Below, piece by piece: positions 34,655-45,613 of a stretch of 64,000 nucleotides of DNA. Where the stretch lies: the NCBI GenBank assembly GCA_024516155.1, contig JAJJXM010000032.1, forward strand, positions 248,001-312,000, in the 5' to 3' direction. Each line of letters opens with the position of its first letter. Within the stretch, counting starts at the first letter, position 1. Made by a program: the position numbers and the translations under genes. Source of the DNA: Pyronema omphalodes (Eukaryota > Ascomycota > Pezizomycetes > Pezizales > Pyronemataceae). Below the pieces are notes generated by a model. The model was given only the letters and a program-made list of their open reading frames with translations. It was not told the DNA's origin and searched no databases.

Positions 34655-35155
34655 TTTAGAGTTTTCTCGGATTGTTCGATTCTTAGGGGAAAACAGAACA
34701 CCTTCGGCAAGAAGCATATAAAACCGTTGTGATATGAGAGCAACTCTGACAACCTGAATACAAGGTGGAGGTAAAAAAAATAGTCATAAACGTATGCTAA
34801 GTAGGCCAGGACCGTTATTTATCTCGATTGATTCCCACGAGATACAACTCACAGTAGCTACTCTCAGAAAACATTGTTAACTACTAATTCGACTATTCCT
34901 TCGGCATAGATCTGTGAGACAAGAAGTCAGCTGTGGTGCCAGGAGAACCATACATACGAAGAATGAGGGAAAAGCATCACTCCGGCTCATGGATAAGGCA
35001 CCGACTAAATCCCGCATGTGGAAGGCCGGAGTTACCACTGACATCATATTGTTTTCTACCGCCATCCCAAACCACCAGAAACACCGAAAACCGCTCATTC
35101 TTCGTTAAAACAGCAGGGGATTATATTCCAATTTTAAAACGCTCTTTCACAACAT
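34655..35155 (+). repeat. Type-C arm of a tRNA-like repeat unit
   Basis: Starts with GGATTGTTCGATTCTTAGGGGAAAA and matches 8600-9078, 57550-58014 and 59740-60205. Shared words include CGTATGCTAAGTAGG, GGAGAACCATACATACGAAGAA and CTCCGGCTCATGGA. It marks the left edge of repeat domain II. Confidence 0.7.
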
Positions 35156-35236
35156 GGGTTTGTAGTTCAATTGGTTAGAACACGGTTACTTAGCATGCTT
35201 AGGGGCCGTATATGGGTTCGAGTCCCACCAAACCCA
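35156..35236 (+). ncRNA. tRNA-like gene, copy 7
   Basis: ACGG/CCGT type, with acceptor GGGTTTG / CAAACCC fully Watson-Crick paired, intact A and B boxes, AGCATGCT in the loop and ATCTTTTTG after the 3' end. It points toward copy 8 on the other strand. Confidence 0.85.
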
Positions 35237-37031
35237 TCTTTTTGCATTCTTCTTTTAACAAGCAGTCTGATAAGGCATACCTACCCCACAAGTGACTGTC
35301 CCGAACTCTTGATTTTATTGATGCCGCAGGAGAACAAAATTCTATCCTGCTCTACTGTGCTTCATGATACACCACACCTAGTGTGAACTATATGGAAAGT
35401 ACAATCTCAGACATACGATGTGGTCTGTTGTGACGCGTGATGCCAGAAGGTACAAGACAAGTCGCGATGTATGACGTAAGTGCGGGTTGTATCACGTGAT
35501 GATGGCAAATTCTGCCTAGCTGCATGACGGTGTAGAGGGTCTTTTTTCTTCATGAATCTCAGAAAATATGATTCACCGATGTCTGTTAGAAGACTTCCCT
35601 GCGCTACAATGTACCGTTACTACAATACGTACATATGACTCACCCCCCTGTAAACATGATTTCAAAACACACTAAAGCACTCGGTGTGATTTCCATTGAA
35701 CATGGAACCACTTTTGGGCATCGAACGACATGTCTCTGGGGTAAAGCTCAAAAGTATATTTAGTTTACTTGGAATGAAGGGAATTGATGATTTTACATGT
35801 CATATGGTAATTTACTAGTGTCCCAGAACTACCCATGGAATCAATACTCTTACAAGATTACGAAGTTCCTCTGCATCTCATACGCTATCGTAAAAGTCAG
35901 CCCAAGTCGAGTAGATAATCTCGAGACAACTCTGTACATTGAGATTGTTTCAACTGAAGACTACGCTCGACTTGAGGAATCTTCAAACGGCTCCAGTTTG
36001 AAAAACTCACCTTGATTTACTTTAAGCCGGATTATCACCATAGAGCATTGCATGTAGTAAGTGCATATATTCTTGCTGATTTCAAGGCGCTGTAAACTGT
36101 TAGCACGGCGGGAGATATTTTGGGAATCTGCTGGCTATGATTAGTCACAGTATTGCCGGTGCCACTTATTACTCATTATATTTACAGGAAGATGGATAAC
36201 ACATATCTAGGAACACATGAGCAGTATGATCTGCAATTGGCAAAGGTATGCAATAAACAAAATACTTCAACCACAAATCTGTTGAGATCCTCCTTCACCT
36301 TCCCAACCGCCAGTTCTGATTTGAAACGATATTTCCGGCCTGGAAACATCTTAATAAATCCATCTTGCACTTATGCACCGGCTTTCGAACGTATCCCAAC
36401 GTGAAGAACTGAAATTTTATTTGATGTTCATGTCTGCGGCAAATTTCGATGCGAATGTGAGCGAGTGATACTACATGTTCTCAACGCTTTTTGCAAATAT
36501 GTATGGACTATGTTCGTGCGCGGATTGTATTACAGTATACGAAAATCGCATTGCATTATCTAGAGAGTATCTAGTCCCATTAATTAATACCATCAACTCA
36601 GAATACATGCCTAGGAATATTAAACGCCATCACGTGATACTACCTGCGTTTACGTCATACATCGCGATCCTTCTTACACCACGGATATCACGCATCAACA
36701 TCGGCCATATGGTAAGTATCAGCATGAAGGATCTAACTATAACAATGCCAGGTTTGCAGCCTTTAAAGATTGGAATTTTGTTCTCGTGCACCACGAATAC
36801 AATCAAACGTTCGGGATATGTGTGGTGGGTATTCCTCCTAAGCGCCATATCTTGAAAATGGGAATTTCACATACTTCGCTACAGGTACGGTGTATCATGA
36901 AGTACGGTGTAGAAGGTTAGAATTTTGTTCCCCTGCGGCATCAATAACATCAATAGTTCGGGGCAGTCACGTGTGGGGTAGGTATACGTATGCCTTATCA
37001 GACTGCGTGCAAAAAGAATAATGCAAAAAGA
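35237..37031. repeat. Two convergent repeat-unit arms
   Basis: 35237-35830 is the arm downstream of copy 7, with the bipartite motif at 35464-35504. 35890-37031 is the mirror arm downstream of copy 8, with AGTCGAGTAGATAATCTCGAG, a GTATTACAGTATACGAAAATC stretch and the reverse bipartite motif at 36629-36668. No supported gene; short frames are not conserved between copies. Confidence 0.65.
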
Positions 37032-37111
37032 TGGGCTTGGTGGGACTCGAACCCACATACGACCCCTAAGTATGCTAAGTGACCGTGTTCTACCAATTGA
37101 ACTACAAACCC
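37032..37111 (-). ncRNA. tRNA-like gene, copy 8
   Basis: Minus strand. Outer arm ACGGT with GTCGT (one mismatch) and a half-converted inner word AGCATACT, intermediate between the subfamilies. A and B boxes intact; TCTTTTTG follows. Confidence 0.8.
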
Positions 37112-39122
37112 AGGCTGTGAAAGGTCGTGTTGGAATCAAAATATAACCCGTTGCTGGTTTGACGGAGAAAGGGCGCTTGCCGGTGGTTGTGCATGGCGGC
37201 ACATGAAGCTATGATATCAGTGCTTCTGTGTACGAGATTTGGGTGGTGTTATTTCCATCAGCCGGCGTGTGGTGACTTTCTTCCGTTGTTCGCCATGAGA
37301 AGCAAGTGACTTCTGACCCAGCTAAATCGTGGAAGATCCATAATGTTTCCCTACCTACTGTAATGAACTTCAGATTAAAAGCTAAGACATTCTTTGTGTC
37401 GGTGGGTGCATAATAATAAGAATAAACAGTTGGCAAGGTGGTTTCGGTTCATGATCGTACAAAGGTTCTTGCAACGGTTGCATTGGTCGCCATGATTTCG
37501 TTTGTTTCTTACGGTCGAATGGAATTCTTTTCGCTTGAGCATTGCGGAAATGTATCTCAACGTGAGCTGCCGTGTTTATCGCGTGATTGGCGTTCATCAC
37601 GCTAGAAAAAATGGGGTGGGCGAAGGAATAGAGTAAACAATACTATCATACGCAGAGGTGTTGCAAGGGGAAGTATCTTGTATAAGTTTTCTGGACACGT
37701 TAATGTTTTTCCGAGAATGGTTGATGTAAAGGGCTGGTAAATTCAATTGTGATGCTGTGCGGTGTTGCAAGGGGTGAATGGAAATTGTTGTTCGCATAGT
37801 GGCATAGTGAGACTGCTAAGAGTAGGGATGCAGACGAGACGAGGCGAGAGGGGACCGTCAATGGGCTCGAGACATCTCGTCTCGTGTGATTTCGGTCTCG
37901 TCAGTCTCGCGACTTTAAGCGAAAAAAATTGTCTCATGAAACTAGAAGTTAAGGAACAATTCTGCAGAATATTATCTGCCCCAATCCTCATGCTCTTCCT
38001 CATTGGACACCTTCTAATCCTCAGACTCCGATATTTTATGCTAGCTTTTGATGAGAAGCACGCACTGCCGAGGCAGTTCTACTAAGAAGCCTCTTCTTAC
38101 TCTTGGTAACAACTTTACCTGAAGACCAATTAGCGGAGAAGGAAAAAATACATATTTAACGTGATCGCACATATTTCTGGCCTGTAAAGTATATAATCTA
38201 TAAGTCTCGAAAAGTCTCGAAAAGTCTCGAAAAGTCTCGAAAAGTCTCGAGATGATCTCGAGCTTTTGAAAAAAAAAAAGGTTTCGAGACATCTCGTCTC
38301 GTGGAAATCCAGTTTCTTCAATCTTGAGCCGCTCGTCTCGCGTGGACGCGGGTGGTATCACGTGATGCAAAATCATGCTCGCAACATAACGATAAAGAAA
38401 CTTTGTTTTGTCCGTTGATCCAAAAAATGTATCAAACGTGAATTTTGGGATATCGATACTATGCGCTGTTAATAACTGCCACTTATATGCATGATCACAG
38501 GCCCAGAAAGCTTATGAGACATGTTTTATCATCTGCTGTATTCCAAATGGACATGGAGCGAGAATTGTGAAGTCTTATCATAAGGCAAGACCAATTTAGT
38601 GTGCATTCTGAAGTGTAGAATCATTTATGATTTCTTCAGCCTTGAAATATTGTTGTAGTAAACATAACCGGAGTACCTGCAGGCGAGGGTGAATAACAAT
38701 CATTTGATATCACACGCCACTGCGTCATACATCACGATTTACTTTTTTTCATATCATGACGGAATACACAAGGCGTTTTTTGATTTCCCTATATGACCAG
38801 TTCACCCAAATCAATCAAGAAAACAACTGTTCCGTACGGTTATCGATCTAGTGTGTATTAGTCGCCATCGACATTGACGGCATACATCAGCATCCGTCTC
38901 GTACCATCTGATATCACGTATTAACACCCGCCACATCACCGCGAAACCGAACGACGTTCAACACTAAAAATATTCTGCATCAAATATTAGCGCATAAAAA
39001 TTTCAAATTTTCCTGTCCTACATCTTGGGTAACGAATAAAATCGCAAAAAAATGAAGTGAAACTCCCGTGTGAAGCCATTATGCTTCCTCAGAGTGAATT
39101 AAAAAAGAAGAATGCAAAAAAA
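37112..39122 (-). repeat. 2.1-kb repeat unit with inserted, truncated MITE
   Basis: The body between copies 8 and 9, in minus orientation. 37200-37440 is the type-B head arm (also at 62150-62290). 37823-38340 is the truncated hAT-like MITE. 38341-39090 is the near-identical inverse of 9160-9878, with bipartite motifs at 38348-38365 (half) and 38705-38750. Confidence 0.75.
37823..38340. mobile_element. Truncated second copy of the hAT-like MITE
   Basis: Begins with the intact end TAGGGATGCAGACGAGACGAG, preceded by GCTAAGAG (complement CTCTTAGC, one base from the duplication at 10198). The opposite end stops inside the terminal repeat at CTCGTCTCG and is joined directly to sequence that lies about 340 bp away in the other copy. 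A tandem of AAAGTCTCGA (about 38218-38250) is expanded here. Confidence 0.8.
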
Positions 39123-39203
39123 TGGGCTTGGTGGGACTCGAACACACATGAAGCTCCTAAGTATACTAAGTGGCCTCGTTCTAACCAATTGAACTACAAA
39201 CCC
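39123..39203 (-). ncRNA. tRNA-like gene, copy 9
   Basis: Minus strand, GAGG-type subfamily, nearly identical to copy 4 including its T-stem mismatch. A run of seven T follows. Confidence 0.8.
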
Positions 39204-41320
39204 AGGTTGTGAAAGTACGTGTTAAAATTGCAATATAACCAGCCGCTGGTTAAGCGGAGAAAGGGCGGTTCTCGGTGATGGTGGTAGTCTAGGATGGCGG
39301 TAGGGGAAAAATATGATGTCAGTGGTAACTCGTTCCAGATGTGGGATTTGGTCGGTGTTGTTTCCATGAGCCGGAATGATGCTTTTCCCTCGTTCTTCGT
39401 ATGTATGGTGCTCCGGGCACCACAACTGACTCCTTCGCTCACAAATCCATGCCGAAGGAATGGTAGAATCAGTAGCAATAATATTTTATGAGAGTAGCTA
39501 CTGTGCGTTGTATATCGTGGGAATCAATTAAGATAAATAACAGCCCTACTTAACATACGTTCATTACTATCCCTCCACCCTGTATCCAGGTTGTGAGAGC
39601 TCCTCGCTTTCCACAAGTGTTTACTAAGCTTATCGCTCAAGGTGTTCTATTTTCTCCTAAGAATCAAACAATCCTGTATCTGTTTGACAAAAAATGATTT
39701 GTAATGTATTACCATCTTATACCCTATCTAGCACAGCGGTACATTGATTGTTATCTTCGTTGACGGACTAGGGTGTCTATATTGTTGCTCCACAATACTA
39801 AACACGCTTCTAATCGGTAACAGTAAATCCAGCACAACGATAGAGTGTCCCAGATATAATTCATTAGGTTTAACAGCAGTTACCACGATACTTTGCAGTT
39901 TAAGCAAGTCGAAATAACACGCACCAAACAGCAGACAAAGCCGTCGGTAATTAAATTCTATGAATTTTTAACAGACTTCCAGCGTTGAGGAGGATAAGGA
40001 TAAGGATAAGGTCCTCCATACTACATTTACACAAGTGCACATAGTGCACTTAATATTATATGGTGCTTCCTATATGCTTAAAACTCATGACGGGACGCAA
40101 AGTCGGTTCATTAATGGTCTGGGCCCTGCTTGTGCTACTTTCTATAGCCAAGGACACTAAGAAAAGATCAGCTCAAGTCGAGTGGATAAGCTCGAGACAA
40201 CTCTGTACACTGAGATTGTTTCAACCGAAAACTACACTTGACTGGAGGAATTTTGAAACGGCTCCAGTTTGAAACTAACCTTGATTTACTTTAAGCCGGA
40301 ATATCATCATAGAGCCTTTCATGTAGCAAGTGCATATATTCTAGCTGGTTTCAAAGCCCCGTGAACTGTTGTTAGCACGGCGGGAGATATTTTGAGAATC
40401 TTGTGGCTATCATTAGTGAGAGTATTCCCGATGCCATGTATTGTACATCATATTTACAACGATATAGAGAACATATATCCAGGGACACGTAAGTAGTATG
40501 ATCTGTAATTGGCAAAAATACGCAATAACCGAAATACTTCAGCCACAAATCAGTTCACACCCTCAATCACGCTCTTAACCGCATATTCTGATTTGAAACG
40601 ATATATCCGGCTTTGAAACATCTTAATAAACTCACCTTGCACTCATGCATTGGCTTTCAAACGTATCTCAACGTGAAGGACTGAAATCTTATTTGATGTT
40701 CATGTCTGCGGCCAATTTCGATGCGAATGTGAGCGAGTGATACTAAATGTTCTCAACGCTTTTTGCAAATATGTATGGACTATGTTCGTGCGCGGATTGT
40801 ATTACAGTGTACAAAAATCGCATTGCATTATCTATAGAGTATGCAGATATAGTCACAGTAATTAATACCATCAACTCAGAAGACATGGCTAGGAGTATTA
40901 AACGCCATCACGTGATACTACCTGCGTTTACGTCATACATCGCAATCCTTCTTACACCCACGGTTATCACGCATCAACATCGGCCATACGGTAAGTATGA
41001 GCACGAAGGATTTGACCAAAATAATGCCAAGTTCTCAGCCTTTGAAGATTAGAATTTTGTTCTCGTGCGCCACGAATAACATCGAAAGCTTGGGATATGT
41101 GTGGTAGGTATACCACCTAATCGCCGTATCTTGAAAATGGTAATTCCACATACTTCGCTACAAGTGCGGTGTATCATGAAGCACAGTGTATTATGAAGCA
41201 CGGAGTAGAACGTTAGAATTTTGTTCTTTACGGCATCAATAACATCGAAATTTTGGGAAGTCACGTGTGGGCGGGTATGCCTCATCAGACTGCTTGCGAT
41301 AAAAAAGCACACAAAAAGAA
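39204..41320 (-). repeat. 2.2-kb repeat unit lacking the coiled-coil gene
   Basis: The body between copies 9 and 10, minus orientation. It retains the coiled-coil promoter-like region at 40060-40240 (CTATATGCTTAAAACTCATG), but the gene body expected next to ATTATATGG near 40055 is missing. The reverse bipartite motif is at 40907-40948. Pairs with 6977-9078 as part of a long inverted repeat. Confidence 0.75.
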
Positions 41321-41400
41321 TGGGATCGGTGGGACTCGAACCCACATACGGCCCCTAAGTATACTAAGTGACCGTGTTCTACCAATTGAACTACAAACCC
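41321..41400 (-). ncRNA. tRNA-like gene, copy 10 (mixed subfamily)
   Basis: Minus strand. The outer stem is ACGG/CCGT (subfamily 1) but the loop palindrome is AGTATACT (subfamily 2), which suggests exchange between copies. A and B boxes intact and TTCTTTTTG follows. Starts the long unit that carries coiled-coil copy 2. Confidence 0.8.
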
Positions 41401-42595
41401 AGGTTGTGAAAGTGCGTGTTAAAATTAAAATATAACCAGCTGCTGGTTAAGCGGAGAAAGGGCGGTTCTCGGTGCTGATGGCGGTTTGGGATGACGGTTG
41501 AAGTCCATATGATGTCACTGTAACTCGTTCCACATGCGGGATTTGGTCGGTGCCCGATGCATGAGCCGGAGTGATGCTCTTCCCTCGTTCTTCGTTTTTG
41601 TGATGCTCCGGACACAGCAATTGAATCCTCATATCACCAAGCTATGCCGAAAGAAACGATAAAATCATTAGTAACACTTCGTTATGTCAGTAGATACTGT
41701 GTGTCTTATTTCGTAGGAATCAATTAAGATAACTGAAGGTTCTACTTGGAATACGTTCATTATTATTCCTCCACCCTGTATCACTCCACAATGGTTTACA
41801 TACAGTGTTCAGCTATACCTCATTAGCCTCAACAGCATTTACCACAATACTTGAAGGCCAAGCGAGTGCGGAAGCCAGACGTCAGATGAGAGACGCAGCC
41901 GCCATTAACTAAGTCACACGAACTATGAAGGCTTCCAATTTTGTGCGGGATAACGATCAAGTCCTCCATACTACATTTACCCAAGTGCCCTTCATGCAGC
42001 TAACATTATATTTACGATTAATTATGGTACATGGCGAATCACAGTGGTGGATATATGCACCTATTCGCAGATATATGCACATAGTGACATTTGGTTTGAA
42101 GTGGTGTTTCGTCACGGGTCGTTATTGTAATACCTGTTCATACAACTGGCTGGGAAAATATAATCCAATAGAATGTAGAAATTATTTACCATTTTACTAA
42201 AGTATCTAGCTACATAGGTATATGAATCAGCAGGTTGTCGATAACATTGATGAGACTTGCTGCAAAGCTCTGAGACACTGCTCTGGAAAGTAAGTCGGTT
42301 AACTTAGAGCCACCCATCAAATGGTTGAACATACATACCGGAGAGTAAACATATTTCATTCATAGCCTGGCTGCAGAGTCGCTGGCAGTGAACAGGGGGA
42401 CTGAGGGGTATTGTAAAATATGAAAAATCGAGAAGAGAGGTCACTTTAGTTCGCGTCATAGGCGAATAATGCTTTTGTGATAATTTATTGTAAGATTATA
42501 TTTGTGTCACTTCCGATAGAAATGTATTCTTCATCCGAATCGAATGCCTTTAGGACCCCAGGTTTACCAACACAACCTTGTGCCGTATCTCAAAA
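41401..42595. repeat. Spacer of the second long unit
   Basis: Counterpart of 3403-4859 without the fold-back MITE. 41430-41640 is the head arm; 41700-42030 matches short units up to about AACATTATATTTA, after which only the long unit continues into the coiled-coil gene. No supported reading frame. Confidence 0.6.
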
Positions 42596-43105
42596 CTATG
42601 CATCTCTCGTCGTAAGTAGTCTTTGAACCTCTACCTCTGATCTTTCCTTCATCCAAGAATCTCCCTCAACGCCACACATCATACAAATCTGGTCATCAAC
42701 CCTCTTCTGCAGCCGATTATTATGTTCGACCAGCTCCAAATTCTCTTGCGTGATATACCAAACCCGTGCTTGTAGAACTTCAATCTCCTCTTTTCTTTTC
42801 TGAAGCTCCGCACAATATTCTGCATTTTGAGATTCCAATACGTCGTACTTTTCCTCTGTATCGTCATTTAATTTCAAGACCTCGTTGAGATCGTCTTGTA
42901 TTTCTTGTCTCTCTTTTTTGATCTTCTGGAGGAGCATAATTAGGGCTTCTCTCGCTGGTTTCTGGCGAGATGGCTCAACTTTGCGCTCAGTAGTCTCGAC
43001 ATCAGTACGATCGCGTTTTTCATATGGCGGTGAGGTTTGTTCGTCCTGTTTAGTGTCTGAGCTATTGTCGGAAAAACCTACTGTTCTAGAAGCTAGAGAG
43101 GTCAT
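42596..43105 (-). CDS. Repeat-associated coiled-coil protein, copy 2 (169 aa)
   Basis: Same length and layout as the copy at 4860-5369: variable polar N-terminus (the VETTER block is shared), charged coiled coil from about residue 52 to 135 (DLNEVL, LESQNAEY, QEN-ELVEHNN), then ICMMCGV with CxxC, DSW and QRLL. Charge and hydrophobic spacing are kept even where residues differ (for example K/R, E/D, I/L/V exchanges). The frame is intact from ATG to stop. Its unit contains a hAT transposon 349 bp upstream of the start (43454-44508), which may separate it from part of its promoter. Function unknown; I would call it a candidate protein encoded by the repeat unit itself. Confidence 0.7.
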   Translation of the reverse strand: MTSLASRTVGFSDNSSDTKQDEQTSPPYEKRDRTDVETTERKVEPSRQKPAREALIMLLQKIKKERQEIQDDLNEVLKLNDDTEEKYDVLESQNAEYCAELQKRKEEIEVLQARVWYITQENLELVEHNNRLQKRVDDQICMMCGVEGDSWMKERSEVEVQRLLTTRDA

Positions 43106-43453
43106 TGTAGTTGACTGGTGTATATCGTACTATCTGATGCTTACTATATGCTTAAAACTCATGATCGGACGCAAGAGGGGTTCTCTTATGATATAGTCCT
43201 TACTAGGTACTTTGTATGGCTAATAGTATTATAGTACTGAGTGAAAGTCACTTCAAGTCGAGTTGGAAAAGCACGGGTAAAGCATGTGCACTCTGGTTGC
43301 TTCAAACTAAAACAGGACCCCACTTGGGGAAACCTGAAACCAATCAAGTGCGAAGCAAATATTTATTTTGATACAGTTGTTTAGGTAATTTTGCCTCAAC
43401 AATATTGGTCACAGAAAAATTTGCAATGTACAAGGATTACTAAGAGAAAGCTG
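43106..43453 (-). promoter_or_regulatory. Upstream region of coiled-coil copy 2
   Basis: Related to 5370-5640, with TATGCTTAAAACTCATG, CACTTCAAGTCGAGTTGG and CTCTGGTTGCTTC. It is cut short by the hAT insertion at 43454. Promoter function is inferred from position and conservation. Confidence 0.45.
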
Positions 43454-44508
43454 CAGAGTTCGGCACGGTCCGTCCGGTCCCGTCCTGGCCAAGGACGGGA
43501 CCGGACCGCCACTCGCGGTCCCGTCCTGAAGTAGGACCAGGACCGGCCGTCCTGGAGGCACCATGGACGGGACGGACCGCGGGTGACCGTGGGTGACCAC
43601 GACTAGCGTCACTGCCGGTCACTCGCAACCCGCAATTTTTTTTACTACGGCTCATGGTGTTTTCCTTAGATAATTCTGATGCATCGCACGAGTTAAAGTC
43701 ACCTATATGAAATTACTTGCACACAAAAAAAAACTATACTGATGCATAAGAAAGCTCCTGCCCCCTACACCACACTGCATCCTTCCCCCGGCACATTGAA
43801 CTACAATACCTTAATTGAGCTGAGTAGGCCCCGTTGGTGTAAAGAGATCACTGTTAAGTGTCGACAAAGCAGAAGAGATTGTGCTTTCTCCATCCAGTAT
43901 ATCCTTCTCAAATGAGATGGACTCCGGAGAGGACAGGCAAGGTGTTCTGCTCCTGGTCGGAACAGGGGTTGATGACGATGATGAGGACATGTTGATATTT
44001 CTACGGTGTTCTATATCGAGTGATAGCTGTGGATGTTCGACTTATACGGCAATGAAAGGACTGGAAAATTCTTGCAGGTAGAAGATAGAATAGTAGAAGA
44101 TAGAACGAGAAGGACAGAAGAAATACTTATAGCGTAATCGTACTTTACTAAGAAAAAATAATAACATCAAGCTACCATAAGCAGTCAAACTATTGCTGGG
44201 TGGAGCGTGCACCTGCATTGGGGTGCAAAAGTTTTAATCAAGTGCAGCATGAAGGGTTCATACTGAAGTGCTGAAATCGTCACTGCTGCGGTCCATAATA
44301 TCTGGCAAACTTGAACCAAACGGCCCCCTGCACACTAGCGCACCCAAAGACCACGGTCCTGCCGTCACCCGCCGTCCCGTCCGGTCTTTTGAGTTTGCGG
44401 ACGGGACCGGACTACCTAGTGGCCGTCCGTCCAAAGTCGAGGACGGGACCGGACCACCAGCGTGGTCCCGTCCGGTCCGCCGTCCTGGACGGACCGTGCC
44501 GAACTCTG
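43454..44508. mobile_element. hAT-type transposon (non-autonomous), 1,055 bp
   Basis: Ends are inverted repeats starting CAGAGTTCGGCACGGTCCGT (22 bp perfect), continued by GC-rich subterminal GGACGGGACCGG words on both sides. A perfect 8-bp target duplication GAAAGCTG flanks it (43446-43453 and 44509-44516), the hAT signature. The interior has no complete transposase. It carries one short minus-strand frame (43990-43811). GC content of the termini is far above the surrounding DNA. It sits inside the long tRNA-like unit. Confidence 0.95.
43811..43990 (-). pseudogene. Short reading frame inside the hAT element (59 aa)
   Basis: Starts MSSSSSSTPVPTRSRTP and ends in TPTGPTQLN. I do not recognise it. 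A Ser/Pro-rich start would fit the N-terminus of a deleted transposase, but no zinc-finger or dimerisation motif is present, so this is only a possibility. Confidence 0.25.
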
Positions 44509-44516
44509 GAAAGCTG

Positions 44517-45533
44517 GGTATAGGCAGTTAGGCAAAAGATCATCTAAACGAGAGACTGCAAGCATGAGACTGTCAAAAAGCAGGCACATCAAACAAAATG
44601 TAAATTACATAAACTGACACTACTGAACCCACCGTACTATTAAACAAAGAGCAGAAAAGGGAAAACATGAATATCGTCGTAGGCGATTAGATTTGGAAAA
44701 ACATATGTATGTAATAGTGAGCATCAAGGCCACATATTCTATGGAAAGGAGTAGATATATTAGTAGAGATGGACATGAATCGTCTCTAGATATCCGGAAT
44801 CGTTTGAAACAAGACCTCCAGTTGGCAAAGAAAACGTGAGACAGTTCAGTGTCTTTTAGAGTCTTTCAATCCTTGCACATAGATAATGGAGATAACAAAC
44901 CCAAGAATGCATCAGGTTACGGGTACGCAATAACTGAAACACCTCAGCCACACATTACTTGAGATCCTCTATTCATGTACCCAACCCAATTCTATGTACT
45001 GAGGCGTGGTTTCAAGTCTTGAGGCGTCTTCATAAGTATATCTTACACTTATGCATAAGCGTAAAGAATTGACATGTTATGTCATGCCCTTGACTGATCT
45101 AAGGTCTCCGCAAATTTAAACGAGTGATACTACATGTTCCTGATGCTTGCTGGGAAAATCACTATGTATGAGAGCGCCGTGTATTACAGCGTATGCAAAT
45201 CGCATTCGTAATATGAATGAAGTTATTATACTCTCATCCGTAACAAAAAAACTATGAATAAGTAGCTAGGGAACATTAGCCGTTATCACGTAATACTATC
45301 CGCGTTTAAGTCATACATCGCGATGTGCCTTGTATCGTCTGGCATCATGCGTCCACATCTAGGAATGTACGATTCAACTTGAATAATTATGCATTTTTTG
45401 CATTCAGTAGCACAGCGTAGAAATTGCTAATTTGATTCTCTAGCGCCACGAACGAAAATGAAAATTCCGCAAGAATTATGGGTAAAGAATTATGTCTCCT
45501 CAGACTGAGTTATTAAAGCAGAATTTTAAAATA
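44517..45533. repeat. Arm upstream of copy 11
   Basis: 44517-44860 is not clearly matched elsewhere in the window. 44880-45533 matches the arms at 15430-16116 and 36180-37031, with a decayed reverse bipartite motif at 45285-45323. No supported gene. Confidence 0.55.
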
Positions 45534-45613
45534 TGGATTCGGTGGGACTCGAACCCACATACGGCCCCTAAGCATGCTAAGTGGCCGTGTTCTACCAATC
45601 GAACTACAAATCT
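45534..45613 (-). ncRNA. tRNA-like gene, copy 11 (degenerate ends)
   Basis: Minus strand. A and B boxes are intact and the arm is ACGG/CCGT type with AGCATGCT, but the acceptor stem (AGATTTG / CGAATCC) has lost its first pair. The downstream T run is short and interrupted (ATTTTAAAATTC). Confidence 0.7.
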
